Shown here: positions 13,777 through 14,749 of the stretch, piece after piece
How the letters are laid out: each line of letters begins with the position of its first letter
Position numbering within the stretch: the stretch's first letter is position 1
Assembly: GCA_030636485.1 (NCBI GenBank)
Contig: DAOVWV010000005.1
Span: forward strand, 1 to 14,749
Direction: 5' to 3'
DNA length: 14,749 nucleotides
Source: Methyloprofundus sp.
GTDB lineage: Bacteria > Pseudomonadota > Gammaproteobacteria > Methylococcales > Methylomonadaceae
Notes under the pieces: generated by a model
Database searches by the model: none
What the model was told of the DNA's origin: nothing
The model's input: the letters and a program-made list of their open reading frames with translations, nothing else
Translations under genes and position numbers: made by a program

Positions 13777-14749
13777 TAGAGTAGGTTGGGATATAGGCGG
13801 CGCGCATTTAAAGGCGGCCTGGTTAAACCCGCAAGGAGAAGTACAGGCTGTTTACCAGGAACCGTGTCCTTTATGGCAAGGTTTGAACGCACTGGAGAGC
13901 GCACTGGCACGTATTCTTGAAAAATTACCCCCATCATCAATGCAGCATGTCATCACCATGACGGGTGAGCTGGTCGATCTATTTGACAATAAAGCACAAG
14001 GCGTGACTGAGATAATAGCCGTTATGCAGCGAGTGTTGGGGCAGCAAACGCTACTCGTTTATGCCGGGCGGTCAGGCTTTATTTCCGCTGAATCGGTAGC
14101 GTCTAAACATATTGATGAGATTGCCTCGGCAAACTGGCTGGCCAGTGCCGATTATGTGGTGCAACACATAGGGCAGGGTTTGTTTATTGATATGGGCAGC
14201 ACCACAACCGATATTTTATTATTAAGAGACCGGCACGTTGATGCACTGGGGTATACGGATTTTCAGCGCCTGACTTCCAGTGAGCTGGTGTATACAGGCA
14301 TGGTTAGGACAGCGGTTATGGCGGTTGCGCAAACGGTAGATTTTAGAGGCTCTGAAGTAGGGCTGATGAGTGAATATTTTGCCACGATGGCCGATGTGTA
14401 CCGCCTTACTCATGAACTGGATGAACGGCATGACCAAAGTGATAGCGCAGATGGAGGCGCAAAAACAGAGCTGGCCAGTGCGCAACGTTTAGCGCGTATG
14501 ATCGGTTGTGACTTAAAGGACTTTCCCCTAAGCGACTGGCAGAGTCTGGCTTATACCATTAGGCAGCAGCAATTGAGCAGGATACAGTTAGCCAGTGAAA
14601 AACAATTGTCACGGCTGAAAACAGGCGAAAAAACACTGTTAATCGGCGCGGGAATAGGGCGTTTTTTATTACAGGAAATTGCATCAAACCTGGGGCTTGA
14701 ATATAGAGACTTTGATCGTTTATTCAAACCTGCGGTAGATAAAACAGAG
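13766..14749 (+). CDS. H4MPT-linked C1 pathway protein, hydantoinase/ASKHA fold (MfnF-like), 5' part
   Basis: The frame opens at the ATG at 13766 and runs unbroken to the right edge, giving 328 residues with no stop, so the gene is cut by the window. Residues 6-17 read VGWDIGGAHLKA and 142-150 read DMGSTTTDI. These are the two phosphate-binding loops of the hydantoinase/oxoprolinase (ASKHA) fold. The late LLIGAGIGRFL is the third nucleotide-binding glycine motif. This pattern is that of the 'probable H4MPT-linked C1 transfer pathway protein' family, whose archaeal member MfnF joins the furan and tyramine parts of methanofuran. It overlaps the ATP-grasp gene by 11 bases, which fits joint use in methylofuran synthesis. 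The pairing strongly suggests a methylotroph genome. Confidence 0.85.
   Translation, partial: MQGNRVGWDIGGAHLKAAWLNPQGEVQAVYQEPCPLWQGLNALESALARILEKLPPSSMQHVITMTGELVDLFDNKAQGVTEIIAVMQRVLGQQTLLVYAGRSGFISAESVASKHIDEIASANWLASADYVVQHIGQGLFIDMGSTTTDILLLRDRHVDALGYTDFQRLTSSELVYTGMVRTAVMAVAQTVDFRGSEVGLMSEYFATMADVYRLTHELDERHDQSDSADGGAKTELASAQRLARMIGCDLKDFPLSDWQSLAYTIRQQQLSRIQLASEKQLSRLKTGEKTLLIGAGIGRFLLQEIASNLGLEYRDFDRLFKPAVDKTE

Noticed and set aside
14222..14485. Minus-strand open frame near the right end
   Set aside because: It is antisense to the ASKHA-fold gene, which is continuous and carries family motifs on the plus strand.

Overview
The window fits a type I (gammaproteobacterial, Methylococcales-like) methanotroph or close relative. 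The housekeeping genes are gammaproteobacterial: epmA, bamA, rpoH, a ycaR/Trm112-like gene, kdsB, and LpoB/YcfL-type lipoproteins. The right end carries three genes of the tetrahydromethanopterin/methylofuran C1-carrier gene set that marks aerobic methylotrophs. The DNA is moderately AT-rich. No rRNA, tRNA, CRISPR array or transposase gene was seen.

Layout. (1) 1-4163, plus strand: the 3' part of epmA, a complete bamA outside its usual rseP/lpxD surroundings, and a short-chain dehydrogenase. (2) 4326-8925, minus strand: an envelope cluster transcribed as RDD membrane protein, CsgG-domain protein, COG3014-type lipoprotein, YcfL-type lipoprotein, LpoB-type lipoprotein. Three related, hairpin-forming intergenic repeats sit behind the second, third and fifth genes. 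(3) 9187-10163, minus strand: rpoH (sigma-32) with a strong terminator and, 32 bases before its start codon, a perfect CIRCE operator (HrcA site). (4) 10438-11390, plus strand: a Trm112/YcaR-like protein and kdsB (CMP-KDO synthesis) overlapping by four bases, with a palindrome across the likely -35 box. (5) 11393-11791, minus strand: a small helical-repeat protein convergent with kdsB. (6) 11899-14749: a HisA-like protein on the minus strand, divergent from an ATP-grasp ligase (MfnD-like) and a hydantoinase/ASKHA-fold protein (MfnF-like) that runs off the window. The last gene is easily missed because it has no stop codon inside the window.

How the genes fit together. BamA, the LpoB/YcfL/COG3014/CsgG group and KdsB all serve the outer envelope: protein insertion, peptidoglycan synthase control, and the LPS core sugar. 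RpoH controls the cytoplasmic heat-shock response, and the CIRCE site suggests that it is itself under HrcA repression. The right-hand group probably builds the furan/pterin cofactors for formaldehyde oxidation.

Most worth following up: the CIRCE-rpoH circuit; the five-gene envelope cluster with its CsgG-domain protein that lacks a lipobox; the structured repeats inside that cluster; and the divergent C1-cofactor genes.
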